Source: an uncultured Pedobacter sp.
GTDB lineage: Bacteria; Bacteroidota; Bacteroidia; Sphingobacteriales; Sphingobacteriaceae
NCBI RefSeq assembly: GCF_946480185.1
Contig: NZ_CAMLIG010000003.1
Location: 186,001-250,000, forward strand
Length of the DNA: 64,000 bases
Reading direction: 5' to 3'
Shown one piece after another: positions 39,601-48,757 of this stretch (the stretch's first letter is position 1; each line of letters opens with the position of its first letter). The notes under the pieces were generated by a model. That model was not told the origin of the DNA. It worked only from the letters and a program-made list of their open reading frames with translations, and did no database searches. Made by a program: the position numbers and the translations under genes.

Positions 39601-39863
39601 GTTTATTGCCTTTAATGCTATCCACAGGCGTTGGTGCAGCAGGTAATACTTCTATTGGAACAGGTGCTGTAGGTGGGATGGTTTTTGGAACTATATTCGG
39701 TGTATTTGTAATTCCAGTGCTTTTTATCGTGTTCCAAACTTTACAAGAAAAAGTAAGCAGTAAATCTCCTTTCGATGAAAGTGTGATTGATGGACATCAA
39801 ACCTCATTAAACTTCAGCAAAGAAGAAATTGAAGATCAAAAATTAGGACTAAATAATGATTAA
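36660..39863 (+). CDS. RND multidrug efflux transporter (HAE1, AcrB type)
   Basis: 1067 residues, the full length of AcrB-type pumps, starting MFKKFIERPVLSTVISIIIV. Twelve membrane helices. The proton relay is visible: Asp-Asp near 404-405 in GIVVDDAIVVVEAV (TM4) and Lys in LVGLLAKNAILIVEYAVG (TM10). The porter region includes YGPQSISRFNLYTS. It would export hydrophobic drugs or detergents with the neighbouring membrane fusion and outer-membrane proteins, using the proton gradient. The gene overlaps the next one by 8 bases, so the two are translationally coupled. Confidence 0.96.
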   Translation: MFKKFIERPVLSTVISIIIVILGVLGILTLPISQYPEIAPPTVQVSASYQGANADVVLNSVVIPLEEQINGVENMLYMTSSAWNDGTANITIYFKLGTNPDLAAVNVQNRVARATPLLPAEVTKAGVITAKKQSSNVLIFGLYSDDPHYDTKFIQNYAEINIIPQIKRVNGVGDATAFGQSTYAMRLWLKPDVMAAYGLVPEDISKALADQNIEAAPGQLGEQGNQSFQYTLKYTGRLKDESQFGDIIIRADKNGQVLKLKDIARIELGAQAYTSTVMIDGKEALGFAINQTAGSNAKEVIEGSVKVLDDAAVNFPKGIHYTTLINVNDFLDASIEKVLHTLLEAFILVFIVVFIFLQDFRSTLIPAISVPVAIIGTFFFLSLFGFTINLLTLFALVLAIGIVVDDAIVVVEAVHAKLDTGYRSAKKASVDAMGEITGAIISITLVMAAVFIPVSFIGGSSGVFYRQFGLTLAIAIILSAINALTLSPALCALFLKPHDKEHDGDKKGFKDRFFIAFNTSFDRMTYRYKSYVYYLSRKKWIAFTGLLLFVVALVWTMETTPKGFVPNEDLGTVFSDIALPPGTSKERTEEVLDKIANIVRGIPETQNTLKISGRGMISGVGSSYGMVIARLKPWDQRTRDVKTIIGELFAKTAGMKEAKIIFFAPPTISGFGTGGGFEFQLQDKTGGTIQKFTQVSNDFLAALNKRPEIQYASTSFNPNFPQYEITTDVAKIKQAGLTVNNVMDVMQGYYGGIYASNFNKFGKQYRVVYQADPQYRDNLESLNKVYVRTGDGTMAPITEFVTLKKTYGPQSISRFNLYTSIAITGNPNNGYSTGDALAAVKEEAAKTLPPGYGYEFSGLSREEQSAGSQTIMIFGLCLIFVYFLLAAQYESYILPLAVIASLPVGLAGVFIFDKIFGVNNNIYTQITLIMLVGLLAKNAILIVEYAVGRRKKGMTILRAALDGATARLRPILMTSLAFIFGLLPLMLSTGVGAAGNTSIGTGAVGGMVFGTIFGVFVIPVLFIVFQTLQEKVSSKSPFDESVIDGHQTSLNFSKEEIEDQKLGLNND

Positions 39864-41268
39864 AAGATATATAATATATGGCTTAACCGTTAGCATTTTC
39901 ATGCTGGGATTAAGTTCCTGCAAGGTGACAAAAACCTATCAGACCCCGAAATTTTCAGGAACTGATAGTCTGTACCGGGGTTCCATCGGCAATACCGATA
40001 GTACAAATATCGCAAACTTGCCTTACCGGGATTTATTTGCAGATCCTATCCTTCAAAAATTAATTGAAGAAGGTTTACGGCAAAACTTGGATCTTAAAAT
40101 TGCCCTAGAAAGAATGAAGACTGCGGCAGCACAGCTCAATTTAAGTAAAGTAGCTTATCTGCCAAGCTTAGAATTGGGTTTATCTGCGGCAGATAACAAA
40201 CAATCAAAGACAGCTTTAAACACAGGTTCGAATCAAAACTTCGCTACAGAGACACAGCTTTACAAGGCTCAATTGAGCACCTCTTGGGAAATTGATGTAT
40301 GGGGGAAATTGGGAAGTGCAAAAAGGGCGGCACTTGCAAGCTTTCTGCAAACAGATGCGGCTAAAAGAGCGGTACAAACACAGTTGGTAAGTGATATCGC
40401 CAATAACTATTATCTCTTGCTGGCTTTGGATAAACAACTAAAAATTACAGAGCAAACTTTGCAAAACCGTATCAAAGCAGTAAAAACCATTAAAGCTTTA
40501 AAAGATGCAGCTATTGTAAACGGAGCAGCGGTGGTACAAAGTGAGGCCAACCGTTATGCCGCAGAAGTTACCATCCCAGATTTGAAAAAGAGCATCCGCG
40601 AAACCGAAAATGCATTAAATATTTTATTGGCAAAACCGGGAAGCGCAATAGTTAGAGGGGATTTGGATAAGCAAACTGCCTTTGTTGATTTAAAAACAGG
40701 TATTCCTTCGCAGTTGTTAAAAAACAGACCAGATGTCCAAGAGTCTGAATTTGCTTTTGAAGGTGCGTTTGAAAACACCAATTTAGCAAAAACCTATTTT
40801 TACCCAGCACTTACGCTGACAGCTAATGGAGGTTTATCGTCGTTAAAATTGAAAAACCTTTTTGACAATTCTATTTTTTACAGTGTAGTGGGCGGTTTAA
40901 CACAACCTATCTTTAATAAAGGCTTAAATAAATTCCGTTTAACTTCTGCAAAAGCAGCGCAACAAGAGGCTTATTACAGCTTCCAAAAAACCTTGTTAAC
41001 CGCCGGAACAGAAGTTTCTAATTACCTTTATGCCTACCAAACTGCGCAGGAAAAACAAGGTTACAGAATACAACAAATTGATGCATTAACCAAATCAGTA
41101 GATTATACCAACGAATTATTGAAGTACAGTTCTGCAACAAACTATACAGACGTTTTAACATCAGAGCAAGCCTTATTGAATGCGCAATTAAATGGTGTAA
41201 ATGATCAATTACAGAAGTTACAAGCCGTGGTAAACCTATACCGAGCGCTTGGTGGCGGATGGAAATAG
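39856..41268 (+). CDS. outer-membrane efflux lipoprotein (NodT/TolC family)
   Basis: 470 residues, lipobox LGLSSC with Cys22. Two OEP repeats give a trimeric barrel and helical tunnel: DLFADPILQKLIEEGLRQNLDLKIALERM is typical of the NodT family start, and the second repeat includes RPDVQESEFAFEGAFENTNLAKTYFYPAL. It forms the exit duct for the pump encoded just upstream, with which it overlaps. A strong terminator follows 27 bases after the stop. Confidence 0.94.
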   Translation: MIKRYIIYGLTVSIFMLGLSSCKVTKTYQTPKFSGTDSLYRGSIGNTDSTNIANLPYRDLFADPILQKLIEEGLRQNLDLKIALERMKTAAAQLNLSKVAYLPSLELGLSAADNKQSKTALNTGSNQNFATETQLYKAQLSTSWEIDVWGKLGSAKRAALASFLQTDAAKRAVQTQLVSDIANNYYLLLALDKQLKITEQTLQNRIKAVKTIKALKDAAIVNGAAVVQSEANRYAAEVTIPDLKKSIRETENALNILLAKPGSAIVRGDLDKQTAFVDLKTGIPSQLLKNRPDVQESEFAFEGAFENTNLAKTYFYPALTLTANGGLSSLKLKNLFDNSIFYSVVGGLTQPIFNKGLNKFRLTSAKAAQQEAYYSFQKTLLTAGTEVSNYLYAYQTAQEKQGYRIQQIDALTKSVDYTNELLKYSSATNYTDVLTSEQALLNAQLNGVNDQLQKLQAVVNLYRALGGGWK

Positions 41269-41295
41269 TACGTTAATTTTTATTTTTTTAATTCT

Positions 41296-41322
41296 GCCTG
41301 CTCAGAAATGAGCGGGCTTTTT
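41296..41322 (+). terminator. rho-independent terminator after RND operon
   Basis: Stem GCCTGCTCA / TGAGCGGGC with one G-T pair and a GAAA loop, followed by five Ts. It lies in the gap between the convergent efflux and SNF2 genes and serves the plus strand. Confidence 0.85.
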
Positions 41323-41347
41323 AATTACGTTTTGTTTATTAAATTGC

Positions 41348-44300
41348 TTAAGAATTCAGGTAGGAAAGCAACTCTTCTTTACCTAACGCATTCACAAAAT
41401 CGCTATCAGAAGGAATTACATTCTGGAAAAGCTCTCTCTTTCTTTGTTGCAATTCCAATATTTTCTCTTCTACTGTGTTGCTACATATTAAACGAATGGC
41501 AACTACGTTTTTGGTTTGGCCAATGCGATGCACTCGGTCTATGGCCTGATTTTCCACTGCCGGATTCCACCACGGATCAATCAAATAAACATAGTCTGCT
41601 TCGGTTAAATTTAAGCCAACTCCGCCAGCTTTTAAGCTCACCAAAAACACTTTAACAGACTTATCAGATTGGAATTCTTCCACCACCAATTTTCTGTTTT
41701 GCGTTTGCCCGGTTAAATAGCTAAAGGCAATATTTTCTTGTTGCAATTGTGCTTTTACCAAATCCAACATCCCAACAAATTGCGAAAAAACCAAAATTTT
41801 ATGATTGGGTGCATGCTCTTTAATTTGCAAAATCAGCGTGTCTATTTTTACGGACTGATCTCCCGGTAAACGGTCTCCTTTTAATAATTTTGGTGAATTG
41901 CAAATCTGCCTCAATCTGGTTAAACCTTTTAAAACGTTCATGCTGTCTCTCCGCAATTCTTCATTGGTAATGGCAGAAATATATTCACGGAACTCTTTTT
42001 CGTAAGCTTCGTAAATCCGCCTTTGTTCGGCTTCCATTTCACAATAAAGCACCATTTCCGTTTTTTCGGGAAGCTGTAAATCTACCTCACTTTTGGTACG
42101 CCGCAATATAAAAGGTTTTACTTTTTGATGTAAAGCCGAAGCCTTTTTACCGTCTTTAAACATATCAATCGGCATGGCATAAATATCTTTAAAGTAACGT
42201 TTAGAACCCAATAAACCCGGACAAGCGAAAGAAAGCTGACCGTATAAATCGTAAGTATTATTCTCTATCGGAGTTCCGGTGATGGCTATTTTATTTCTGG
42301 ATTGTAGCAACCTAACTGCTTTATATCGTTGTGATTCAGGATTTTTGATTGCCTGAGATTCATCTAAAAAGATGTAATTGAACGGATAGCTTTTTAGAAA
42401 ATTCACATCAGACAATAGCGTTCCGTAAGTGGTAATAACAACCTGATAATCATCAAAGTTTTCGATATGCTTTTGTCTTTGATCGCCGTAAAGAGTAAGG
42501 ATTTTTAAACTGGGTGCAAATTTCTCAAACTCGGCCTGCCAATTAAAAATAAGCGAAGTTGGCAACACCAGCAAATTGGTGTTTTGATTTGATTTTTGAT
42601 GCTGGAGCAGGATAAACGCGACAATTTGAACGGTTTTACCCAAACCCATATCATCGGCCAAAATCCCTCCAAAATTAAACTCATCTAAAAAATTAAGCCA
42701 GTTTAAGCCCTGCTTTTGGTAATCACGTAATTCAGTTTGTAATTCTTTTGGCACTTCAACTTCTCCTATTCGGTCAAAATCTGCAAACTGCTTTTTGTAA
42801 TATTTAAGTTCTTCGCTGGCTTTCTCGTCCAGCATTTCAGCCTCAAACAGTTCATCAATTGTAGTGAAATTAATTTTTGGGATTTGCAAAGTTTCATCGT
42901 CTATTACCTCGCCGGCATTAAAATATGCCGCAAACTTACTTATCCATTCCTCAGGTAAAATGCCTAGAGTGCCATCGTCAAGCTTTACATATTTATGCTT
43001 GTTTCTGATGGCTTTGTGGAGGTGTTTTAAACTCGCTTTCTTTACCCCAAAGCCTGCTTTTATATTAACGTTGAACCAGTTTAAACCACTAATAATTTTT
43101 ATGGATATTTTAGCCTTATTTAAATTTAGCGCATTGTTTTCTAACTCGTTAAATCCTAAAATGGTAACCTCGTGGTTTTGCCATTCTTCAAACGTATTTA
43201 AAAACCATTCTTCATTTAAAAAATGTTTTTTGTGCAGGTAAAAATAATGCAAACCGTTTTCTAACTGTTCAGCAAAATAGGGATGCTGTTTGGTGAGCAA
43301 AGCGATAAAATCCACTTCTTTATCATCATCCCGAGCTACCAAAAACTCTTTGTTTCCTTTGCCTAAACCATAAACTTGCTTTCTGCTCCGCACCTGCACT
43401 TCCGCTTCTCCGTAACGCATCACAGGGATAATCATCACGTGTTCACCGAAATCAGAAAGGTAAATTATTCTTTCTAATGGCGCTAAAAAACCGTTGTTTT
43501 TGAGTTGCGCCGGCGATGCCGTTTTTAAATATTTATAATGGATTTCCACTTGATCTTCCATGTTCTCCAAAAACGTTCTTTTAAAGTTTAGGTATTTGGA
43601 CTGATGGATTTGGATGCCGGCCGGATGTTGTTTTAACCAAGAGACAACCGCCAACTTTTGTGGATTTTCCACCAAGTAAAAATCGCTTTCATGAGCAATA
43701 AAGCAATCATAAACCAAGTGAATATCGCTTAAAACGTATTGCTTTCCGCCGATTGAAATATGAGCATTGATTTGATAAAAATCACCCGTTTGCAAAATCT
43801 CCATCCTAATCTTAAAAGAGCTTTTATGAAGATCTATCGCAGTTAAATTACTTGCACTTATTTGATCAACCTTTCCTTTTTGATGCTGAAAAACCGAAAT
43901 TTTGTTTGGATTGTCAACAATTGCTTTTAAAGCTTTTAACTCGGTTGTTGTAATTTGTTGCTCCACCGGATTGGCGAATTTCTGTAAAGCCGAAAAAAAC
44001 TTGATTTCCTCTGGTTGCTCCGTGTTCCAAATAAAATCTAAAGGATTTAGCGGGACTAGCGGATTCTTCATACTTCCGTCCTTGGTCAAACTCACTTCGT
44101 AAAAATCAATACACAAATGGCGATAATATTTATGTTGTTTTAAAACGATGATTTTGGTTTTTCCAAGGTTTTGACTTTGTGGCGAAAAAGAAACAACTTC
44201 CGTAAGTTTCGTCTTCAAAGCTTTTAATGCGGATGAATTTAACGGAACGATTTGCGGATTTTTCGCTTTTACGGAGTAGCTATTATCTTCAAAAATAAGC

Positions 44301-44719
44301 TCAAAATAATGCGATAAGTCTTCCTCATACTCTAATCCGTAAGCGGAAGCTTCTGCTTTAAAAATTTGGTTACGCTGTTTTTCGTCAAAGAAAATTTGGT
44401 ATTCTGGTTTATTGCAAATGGTTGAAATTGCCTTCGCCTGATAATCACACAAAAATTGTTCAGAGTGGTTAAAAGCGCAATCGCAACTTAGCAGCAATTG
44501 CTTTTCTCCTTTTATCAAGGTTACAATCGGATTTGTTTTTTTACCATCTCCTACTTCAAACGAAGCTTGATTTACATGGAGGTTTAAAGGATAAACTTTT
44601 AAATTGGAAGGAGTGAGTTCAGATTTCAGATACTTTAAAACCTGTTGCTCAGAGAAACCCTCAAAACTGAAATCTTCGAAAACGAAACGGTGGGTTTGAG
44701 ATTGAGTTTCTTTGGGCAT
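41348..44719 (-). CDS. SNF2-family DNA helicase/ATPase
   Basis: 1123 residues. The C-terminal half carries the two RecA-like lobes: ELQTELRDYQKQGLNWLNFL, Walker A DDMGLGKTVQ (near 690), the Walker B variant LDESQ, then TRLRQICNSPKLL and the helicase C-terminal motif with GGVGLNLTEADYVYLIDPWWNPAVENQAIDR. The first 600 residues are a poorly conserved N-terminal extension with a Cys-rich stretch near 75-95 (SCDCAFNHSEQFLCDY) that may be a degenerate SWIM zinc site. Such proteins remodel protein-DNA complexes and accompany restriction or recombination systems in some genomes, but none is adjacent here. It stands alone. Confidence 0.93.
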   Translation of the reverse strand: MPKETQSQTHRFVFEDFSFEGFSEQQVLKYLKSELTPSNLKVYPLNLHVNQASFEVGDGKKTNPIVTLIKGEKQLLLSCDCAFNHSEQFLCDYQAKAISTICNKPEYQIFFDEKQRNQIFKAEASAYGLEYEEDLSHYFELIFEDNSYSVKAKNPQIVPLNSSALKALKTKLTEVVSFSPQSQNLGKTKIIVLKQHKYYRHLCIDFYEVSLTKDGSMKNPLVPLNPLDFIWNTEQPEEIKFFSALQKFANPVEQQITTTELKALKAIVDNPNKISVFQHQKGKVDQISASNLTAIDLHKSSFKIRMEILQTGDFYQINAHISIGGKQYVLSDIHLVYDCFIAHESDFYLVENPQKLAVVSWLKQHPAGIQIHQSKYLNFKRTFLENMEDQVEIHYKYLKTASPAQLKNNGFLAPLERIIYLSDFGEHVMIIPVMRYGEAEVQVRSRKQVYGLGKGNKEFLVARDDDKEVDFIALLTKQHPYFAEQLENGLHYFYLHKKHFLNEEWFLNTFEEWQNHEVTILGFNELENNALNLNKAKISIKIISGLNWFNVNIKAGFGVKKASLKHLHKAIRNKHKYVKLDDGTLGILPEEWISKFAAYFNAGEVIDDETLQIPKINFTTIDELFEAEMLDEKASEELKYYKKQFADFDRIGEVEVPKELQTELRDYQKQGLNWLNFLDEFNFGGILADDMGLGKTVQIVAFILLQHQKSNQNTNLLVLPTSLIFNWQAEFEKFAPSLKILTLYGDQRQKHIENFDDYQVVITTYGTLLSDVNFLKSYPFNYIFLDESQAIKNPESQRYKAVRLLQSRNKIAITGTPIENNTYDLYGQLSFACPGLLGSKRYFKDIYAMPIDMFKDGKKASALHQKVKPFILRRTKSEVDLQLPEKTEMVLYCEMEAEQRRIYEAYEKEFREYISAITNEELRRDSMNVLKGLTRLRQICNSPKLLKGDRLPGDQSVKIDTLILQIKEHAPNHKILVFSQFVGMLDLVKAQLQQENIAFSYLTGQTQNRKLVVEEFQSDKSVKVFLVSLKAGGVGLNLTEADYVYLIDPWWNPAVENQAIDRVHRIGQTKNVVAIRLICSNTVEEKILELQQRKRELFQNVIPSDSDFVNALGKEELLSYLNS

Positions 44720-44991
44720 TAATTTTTATTTCTTTTCAGTGCAATTTAGTAGAGTTTTTTGAAGTTTAGAGTTTGTTCATTCAAAATTGTTCCTCCCTCA
44801 TCCTATGTTTGTAATTGGAAGTAATTAAGTTAAAATTAGATTAGAGGTTAGAAATTCAACAGAAGCAGGAAAGAAAAAAAGCTAAGTTCCGTCATTGTCA
44901 TTAGTCAATAAAGACCGCTTGCAATGTTAGTTTCTTCCTTATCTGCTCTTTAGCTGTGCCACCAAAGAGGTCGGATAGCCTCAGCGAAAAC

Positions 44992-45291
44992 CTAATACAC
45001 TTGCGGACTTTCTGCTACTTTTTTAACCTCCACATACGAACTCAAATAAATTGATTCCGTGTTTTCCGACTCAAGCAGCTCAACAAGTTCACGCCTTGTT
45101 TTTTTCAATTCTTCCACCCTAATCAAAGCTTCCTCACTTTTATGTCCGGTTTTAACCTCGGCACTAAAACTTTTTAATTCGTGGAATTTAATCTTCTCCT
45201 CAATAAAAGTCAGCAAAATTTCCTTTGCATCTTTTGCACTAAAAACACCTTCAATAAGCTTAAATTTTTCTTTCATATCTAATCTTTTCAA
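44992..45291 (-). CDS. small conserved hypothetical protein
   Basis: 99 residues, mostly helical and charged (IEGVFSAKDAKEILLTFIEEKI, ELKKTRRELVELLESE). A second ATG at 45276 (MKEKFKLIEG) fits the pattern of similar short Bacteroidota proteins better. No motif gives a function. It is divergent from the LysR gene, 103 bases away, so its promoter shares the region with the LysR promoter element. Confidence 0.6.
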   Translation of the reverse strand: MKRLDMKEKFKLIEGVFSAKDAKEILLTFIEEKIKFHELKSFSAEVKTGHKSEEALIRVEELKKTRRELVELLESENTESIYLSSYVEVKKVAESPQVY

Positions 45292-45349
45292 AACATCAAT
45301 TTTTTGGATTAACCTTAAAGCACAGCAACAAAGTTGGACTTTCTTAGTT

Positions 45350-45397
45350 ATAAATTTTTATTTATGTTTGTAATATTAAGTATAATGTATTTTTATG
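45350..45397 (+). promoter_or_regulatory. 48-base promoter/operator element of LysR gene (copy 1)
   Basis: The element ends at the LysR ATG and matches 50298-50345 at 42 of 48 positions without gaps; the first 22 bases are identical. It contains an ATAAAT-N4-ATTTAT palindrome, a TATGTTTG box (TAnnTTTG, the Bacteroidota -7 consensus) and TAATATTAAGTATAA, an imperfect palindrome. This fits a LysR-type autoregulatory site overlapping the promoter. Confidence 0.65.
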
Positions 45398-46318
45398 AAT
45401 TACACTCTTAATCAACTACAGATATTTTTAAAAATTGCACAAACTCAAAGTGTTACCAAAGCTGCAGAAGAACTACATTTAACACAGCCTGCGGTATCTA
45501 TACAGTTACGGAACCTACAATTACAGTTTGATATTCCGCTGACGGAAGTAGTCGGCAGAAAAATTTATATCACTGATTTTGGAAAAGAACTGGCAGAAGT
45601 TGCCGAAAACATCTTAAACCAGGTTTACGCCATCAATTACAAAACCCAAGCTTTTAAAGGACAGCTAACTGGCAAACTAAAAATTTCAGTGGTTTCTACC
45701 GGGCAATATGTAATGCCTTTCTTTATCAGCGATTTTGTTGGTCAACATGCCGCTGTTGAATTACAAATAGATGTGACCAACAAAAAAGGGGTTTTACGCA
45801 GCTTAGAACATAATGAAGTAGATTTTGCTTTGGTTTCGGTTTTGCCAACTAACTTAAATATTGAAAAGTTAGATTTATTGCAGAACAAACTTTACTTGGT
45901 TGGCGGTGCAAAAAACGAGTATCATAAATCTATTTACGATAAAAACTTTCTAAAGACTTTACCCATTATTTTTAGAGAAAAGGGCTCTGGAACGCGACAA
46001 ACCATGCAGGATTTTATGGATAAAAATAATATATCAATCCTTAAAAAAATGGAACTCACCTCTAACGAAGCTGTTAAACAGGCTGTAATTGCAGGGATGG
46101 GTTATTCCATTATGCCCTTAATTGGGATAAAAAACGAGATCATCAACAAAGATTTACAAATAATACCAGTGAAAGGACTGCCCATTACTTCTACCTGGAG
46201 CTTGATATGGCTAAAAGGCAAAAACCATTCCCCAGTTGCAACGCATTTTCTAAAATATTTAAAAGAAGAAAAAGAAAATATTATCCATCAAAAGTTTGAT
46301 TGGTCTGAGAAATACTGA
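45395..46318 (+). CDS. LysR family transcriptional regulator (CbbR-like), probable dab regulator
   Basis: 307 residues. The winged helix-turn-helix occupies the first 60 residues (LNQLQIFLKIAQTQSVTKAAEELHLTQPAVSIQLRNLQ), followed by a substrate-binding domain. Its gene is tail to tail with dabA, while a nearly identical 48-base element lies in front of it and upstream of dabB. CbbR-like LysR proteins commonly regulate CO2 fixation or inorganic-carbon genes, so control of dabBA is well supported, although the effector is unknown. A bidirectional terminator follows. Confidence 0.92.
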   Translation: MNYTLNQLQIFLKIAQTQSVTKAAEELHLTQPAVSIQLRNLQLQFDIPLTEVVGRKIYITDFGKELAEVAENILNQVYAINYKTQAFKGQLTGKLKISVVSTGQYVMPFFISDFVGQHAAVELQIDVTNKKGVLRSLEHNEVDFALVSVLPTNLNIEKLDLLQNKLYLVGGAKNEYHKSIYDKNFLKTLPIIFREKGSGTRQTMQDFMDKNNISILKKMELTSNEAVKQAVIAGMGYSIMPLIGIKNEIINKDLQIIPVKGLPITSTWSLIWLKGKNHSPVATHFLKYLKEEKENIIHQKFDWSEKY

Positions 46319-46349
46319 TTAAATCCTAGCAAGTGAACAAAATTAAACA

Positions 46350-46385
46350 AACCAAAAATCATCCGAAAGTGAATGATTTTTGGTT
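46350..46385. terminator. bidirectional terminator between LysR and dabA
   Basis: Perfect 13-bp stem AACCAAAAATCAT / ATGATTTTTGGTT with a 10-base loop, in the 82-base gap between convergent genes. The A/T-rich base of the stem supplies T-runs on both strands. Confidence 0.85.
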
Positions 46386-46400
46386 GTTAGCCGAGTTATT

Positions 46401-48755
46401 TTAAGCGGCTTCGCTTTCTAAAACTGTTGCCTTTTCTGCAACAGTTTGATTTTTTGAATATAATTTGGGCTTAGCATCCGTTAAGGGATCCATCACCATT
46501 AGGTAAATCCACTCATTTTCAATTAAGCTTTTCAATTTTGGATTTCTATCCAAAATTTCCGTTACCCTGGCCAAGGGCGATTCGATTACAACAGACAATC
46601 TTAATGGTTGGTGAAACATTTCGTTATCCGCTGCTTTAACAGATTGTAGCGGAATCCCAATTTTTAAATCTCCGCCATTACCTTGCACTGCCCCAAAACT
46701 TCCGCTTACATTATGAGTGATTTTTGAACCTCCACCAAACCTGTCATTATCTACACTGGCGAAGTAATAGTGACTGTTGATCCACTGTGTAACCGTCATT
46801 GGGCCTTGCATAATGGCTTCCAGTAATTTCCCGCTGTCATCCGTTTTCCAATCATAAGATTGTAGAAAACACCTACTTTCTAAATCAACATTGGTAGATA
46901 AACTTCTGGGACCAATTATAAATCCTGCATTTTTTGCTAGTCCCCATTCTGGTCTTGTTTCTGCCCAGTTATTGGCTTTTTGGTGTACAAACTCCAGCTC
47001 TTTTTCGGCTAAACCTCTTCTTTCTTTGATGGTATTTGCCTGTACTTTTTTCAAATCTTCCTTTAAAGCTTTCAAATGTTTTTGGTGCGATGCCGGCACA
47101 TGGCTATCAAACAACACGATATCTTCTGTGGTGGTATTATGTTCTGCACCAATAAACACCGTGTTTTTTGGAATAATTAAATGATACTCATTGGCCAGTG
47201 CCTCTTTAACTTCGGGTAAATTTGCCAAAGCGGCGAGCATTCTCGCGTTGTTTCTTCCTGGACTGGCTGCGCAGGCTCCGCAATCTAAGGCAGAACCAAA
47301 AGCGTTATTTTTTGAGTGACTGCCATGGCCGGCGAACACTACCAGCGGCGCAAATTTTTGCCAGCCCATTACCGCAAATGCTGAATTAACAATTGCAACT
47401 TTTTCCTTTAGAGGGATGTCTGCCAGACTTTCTTCCGTATCATCATGATGATGAGCAATTTGAGTATCGCAGAAACTTTCGTGATTGACCGAGTTCTTTT
47501 GTTCTATTTTGTACAGTTTACCCGGAAATAAAGACCTTGCCACTAAAGAAGCTCCGTAAACCAAACCCGAACCTTCCACATAACCAAAAGCAGAAGGCAA
47601 CATATTTTTCAATCTCCTGAAAAAGTAGTTTTTAAATTTTTCGTCTGCCGTAGCTTTCTTAAAAATTGCCATTTCTGCCGATTTACCCTTTTGGTAGCTT
47701 TCGGATATCGTATATGCAGAGCCCACAATTGGCGGACATGATTTTCTGAGCAAACCGGTTTTTACGTCTTTGTAATCTGCCGCAATTCCAAAAAAGCCGG
47801 CGAAACCGAATGTCTCGTAATTTCCTTGTGCTTCAATGTGTTTTCTAATCATTTCTGACCGTGTATCAATACAGAAAACCAATTGTGCATCAGGTGTTCC
47901 TTCTGCTTTGATGATGTCTTTTAGCGTAGTTTGTTTTTCTTCAAGTTTATGTACTAAGCTATTTTGCATGCTTTTTTCCCAGGCTTTTAACCAAGCATAT
48001 TGCAGTTTTGCGATTTCAACTTTCTGTTCCCTTGATTTTGCCGGAGCCACCACCTGTGCATTAATTTTTTTGGCGACCCAAAGCCTCACCGCTAAATATT
48101 CTTCTAAAGAAATGGGATATTTTTGTTGCCAATCCGTATTGTTTTCCACCCGGTATTTGATGTAGCCTGTCCATCCTGCCAAAGCCGCAATGTGGTACTC
48201 AAATATTTGGAGTAAACTATCATCAGCATAAGCGTTGAGTGCCTGAATTAATGCTTCACTTGCAGAGATTGGAATTTCATTGATGGATTTTATATTTAGC
48301 GCACCATCATATTTAGCAAGTTTTCTCCAAGCGTGGTAAAAACCTTCTTCTCTGTTTGGCATTTCCCATTCTGCAGTACCTTCATCTAAAAATGCACTCA
48401 GCCATTTCACCATTAACGTATCTAAATCATGGTTGATATTTACCTCTGTAACGGTTTTATTTTGCTCAAGTTGCTTTAAGTAGTTCGCTGGAGATTCATT
48501 AAATCCATCGGCTTTAAGCATTTGAATTAATACTTGCTCATCAATTTCACCGGCGTTTAAAGCTTGTTTGTAAACAGATGATTCAGGGAAAAAAGATCCC
48601 GAAAAATACTTTTGTGCACTTTCTGTGGCGTTAAAAAAAGTTTCTTCTTCGTATCCTGATAAAGGACTTGATGTTACAAAAGCATATAAAGGGAATGTTT
48701 TGCCAACTACGTTAGATGCTTCTTCAATTAGTTTGATAAAATTTTGCTTGCTCAT
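46401..48755 (-). CDS. dabA: DabA, inorganic-carbon accumulation subunit (DUF2309)
   Basis: 784 residues, DUF2309/UPF0753 family. Zinc-site residues known from characterised DabA can be lined up: Cys295 and Asp297 in LVFCIDTRSEM, His477 in FAGHGSH, and Cys492 in LDCGACAASPGR. The 2- and 15-residue spacings match those of the known enzyme (C351/D353/H524/C539 in Halothiobacillus, recalled). DabA is a beta-carbonic-anhydrase-like protein on the cytoplasmic face that hydrates CO2 to bicarbonate, with membrane partner DabB coupling it to ion flow. It is two bases downstream of dabB. In a heterotroph it would feed carboxylases at low CO2. Confidence 0.95.
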   Translation of the reverse strand: MSKQNFIKLIEEASNVVGKTFPLYAFVTSSPLSGYEEETFFNATESAQKYFSGSFFPESSVYKQALNAGEIDEQVLIQMLKADGFNESPANYLKQLEQNKTVTEVNINHDLDTLMVKWLSAFLDEGTAEWEMPNREEGFYHAWRKLAKYDGALNIKSINEIPISASEALIQALNAYADDSLLQIFEYHIAALAGWTGYIKYRVENNTDWQQKYPISLEEYLAVRLWVAKKINAQVVAPAKSREQKVEIAKLQYAWLKAWEKSMQNSLVHKLEEKQTTLKDIIKAEGTPDAQLVFCIDTRSEMIRKHIEAQGNYETFGFAGFFGIAADYKDVKTGLLRKSCPPIVGSAYTISESYQKGKSAEMAIFKKATADEKFKNYFFRRLKNMLPSAFGYVEGSGLVYGASLVARSLFPGKLYKIEQKNSVNHESFCDTQIAHHHDDTEESLADIPLKEKVAIVNSAFAVMGWQKFAPLVVFAGHGSHSKNNAFGSALDCGACAASPGRNNARMLAALANLPEVKEALANEYHLIIPKNTVFIGAEHNTTTEDIVLFDSHVPASHQKHLKALKEDLKKVQANTIKERRGLAEKELEFVHQKANNWAETRPEWGLAKNAGFIIGPRSLSTNVDLESRCFLQSYDWKTDDSGKLLEAIMQGPMTVTQWINSHYYFASVDNDRFGGGSKITHNVSGSFGAVQGNGGDLKIGIPLQSVKAADNEMFHQPLRLSVVIESPLARVTEILDRNPKLKSLIENEWIYLMVMDPLTDAKPKLYSKNQTVAEKATVLESEAA

Positions 48756-48757
48756 TT

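Noticed and set aside
41308..41655. 115-residue plus-strand frame over the 3' end of the SNF2 gene
   Set aside because: It begins inside the terminator and runs antisense to the conserved helicase C-terminal motifs.
42864..43241. 125-residue plus-strand frame inside the SNF2 gene
   Set aside because: Antisense to an intact coding frame, with no motif.
45059..45373. 104-residue plus-strand frame ending just before the LysR start
   Set aside because: It is Ser-rich and antisense to the 99-residue helical protein, which has better amino-acid composition, and it runs over the LysR promoter element.
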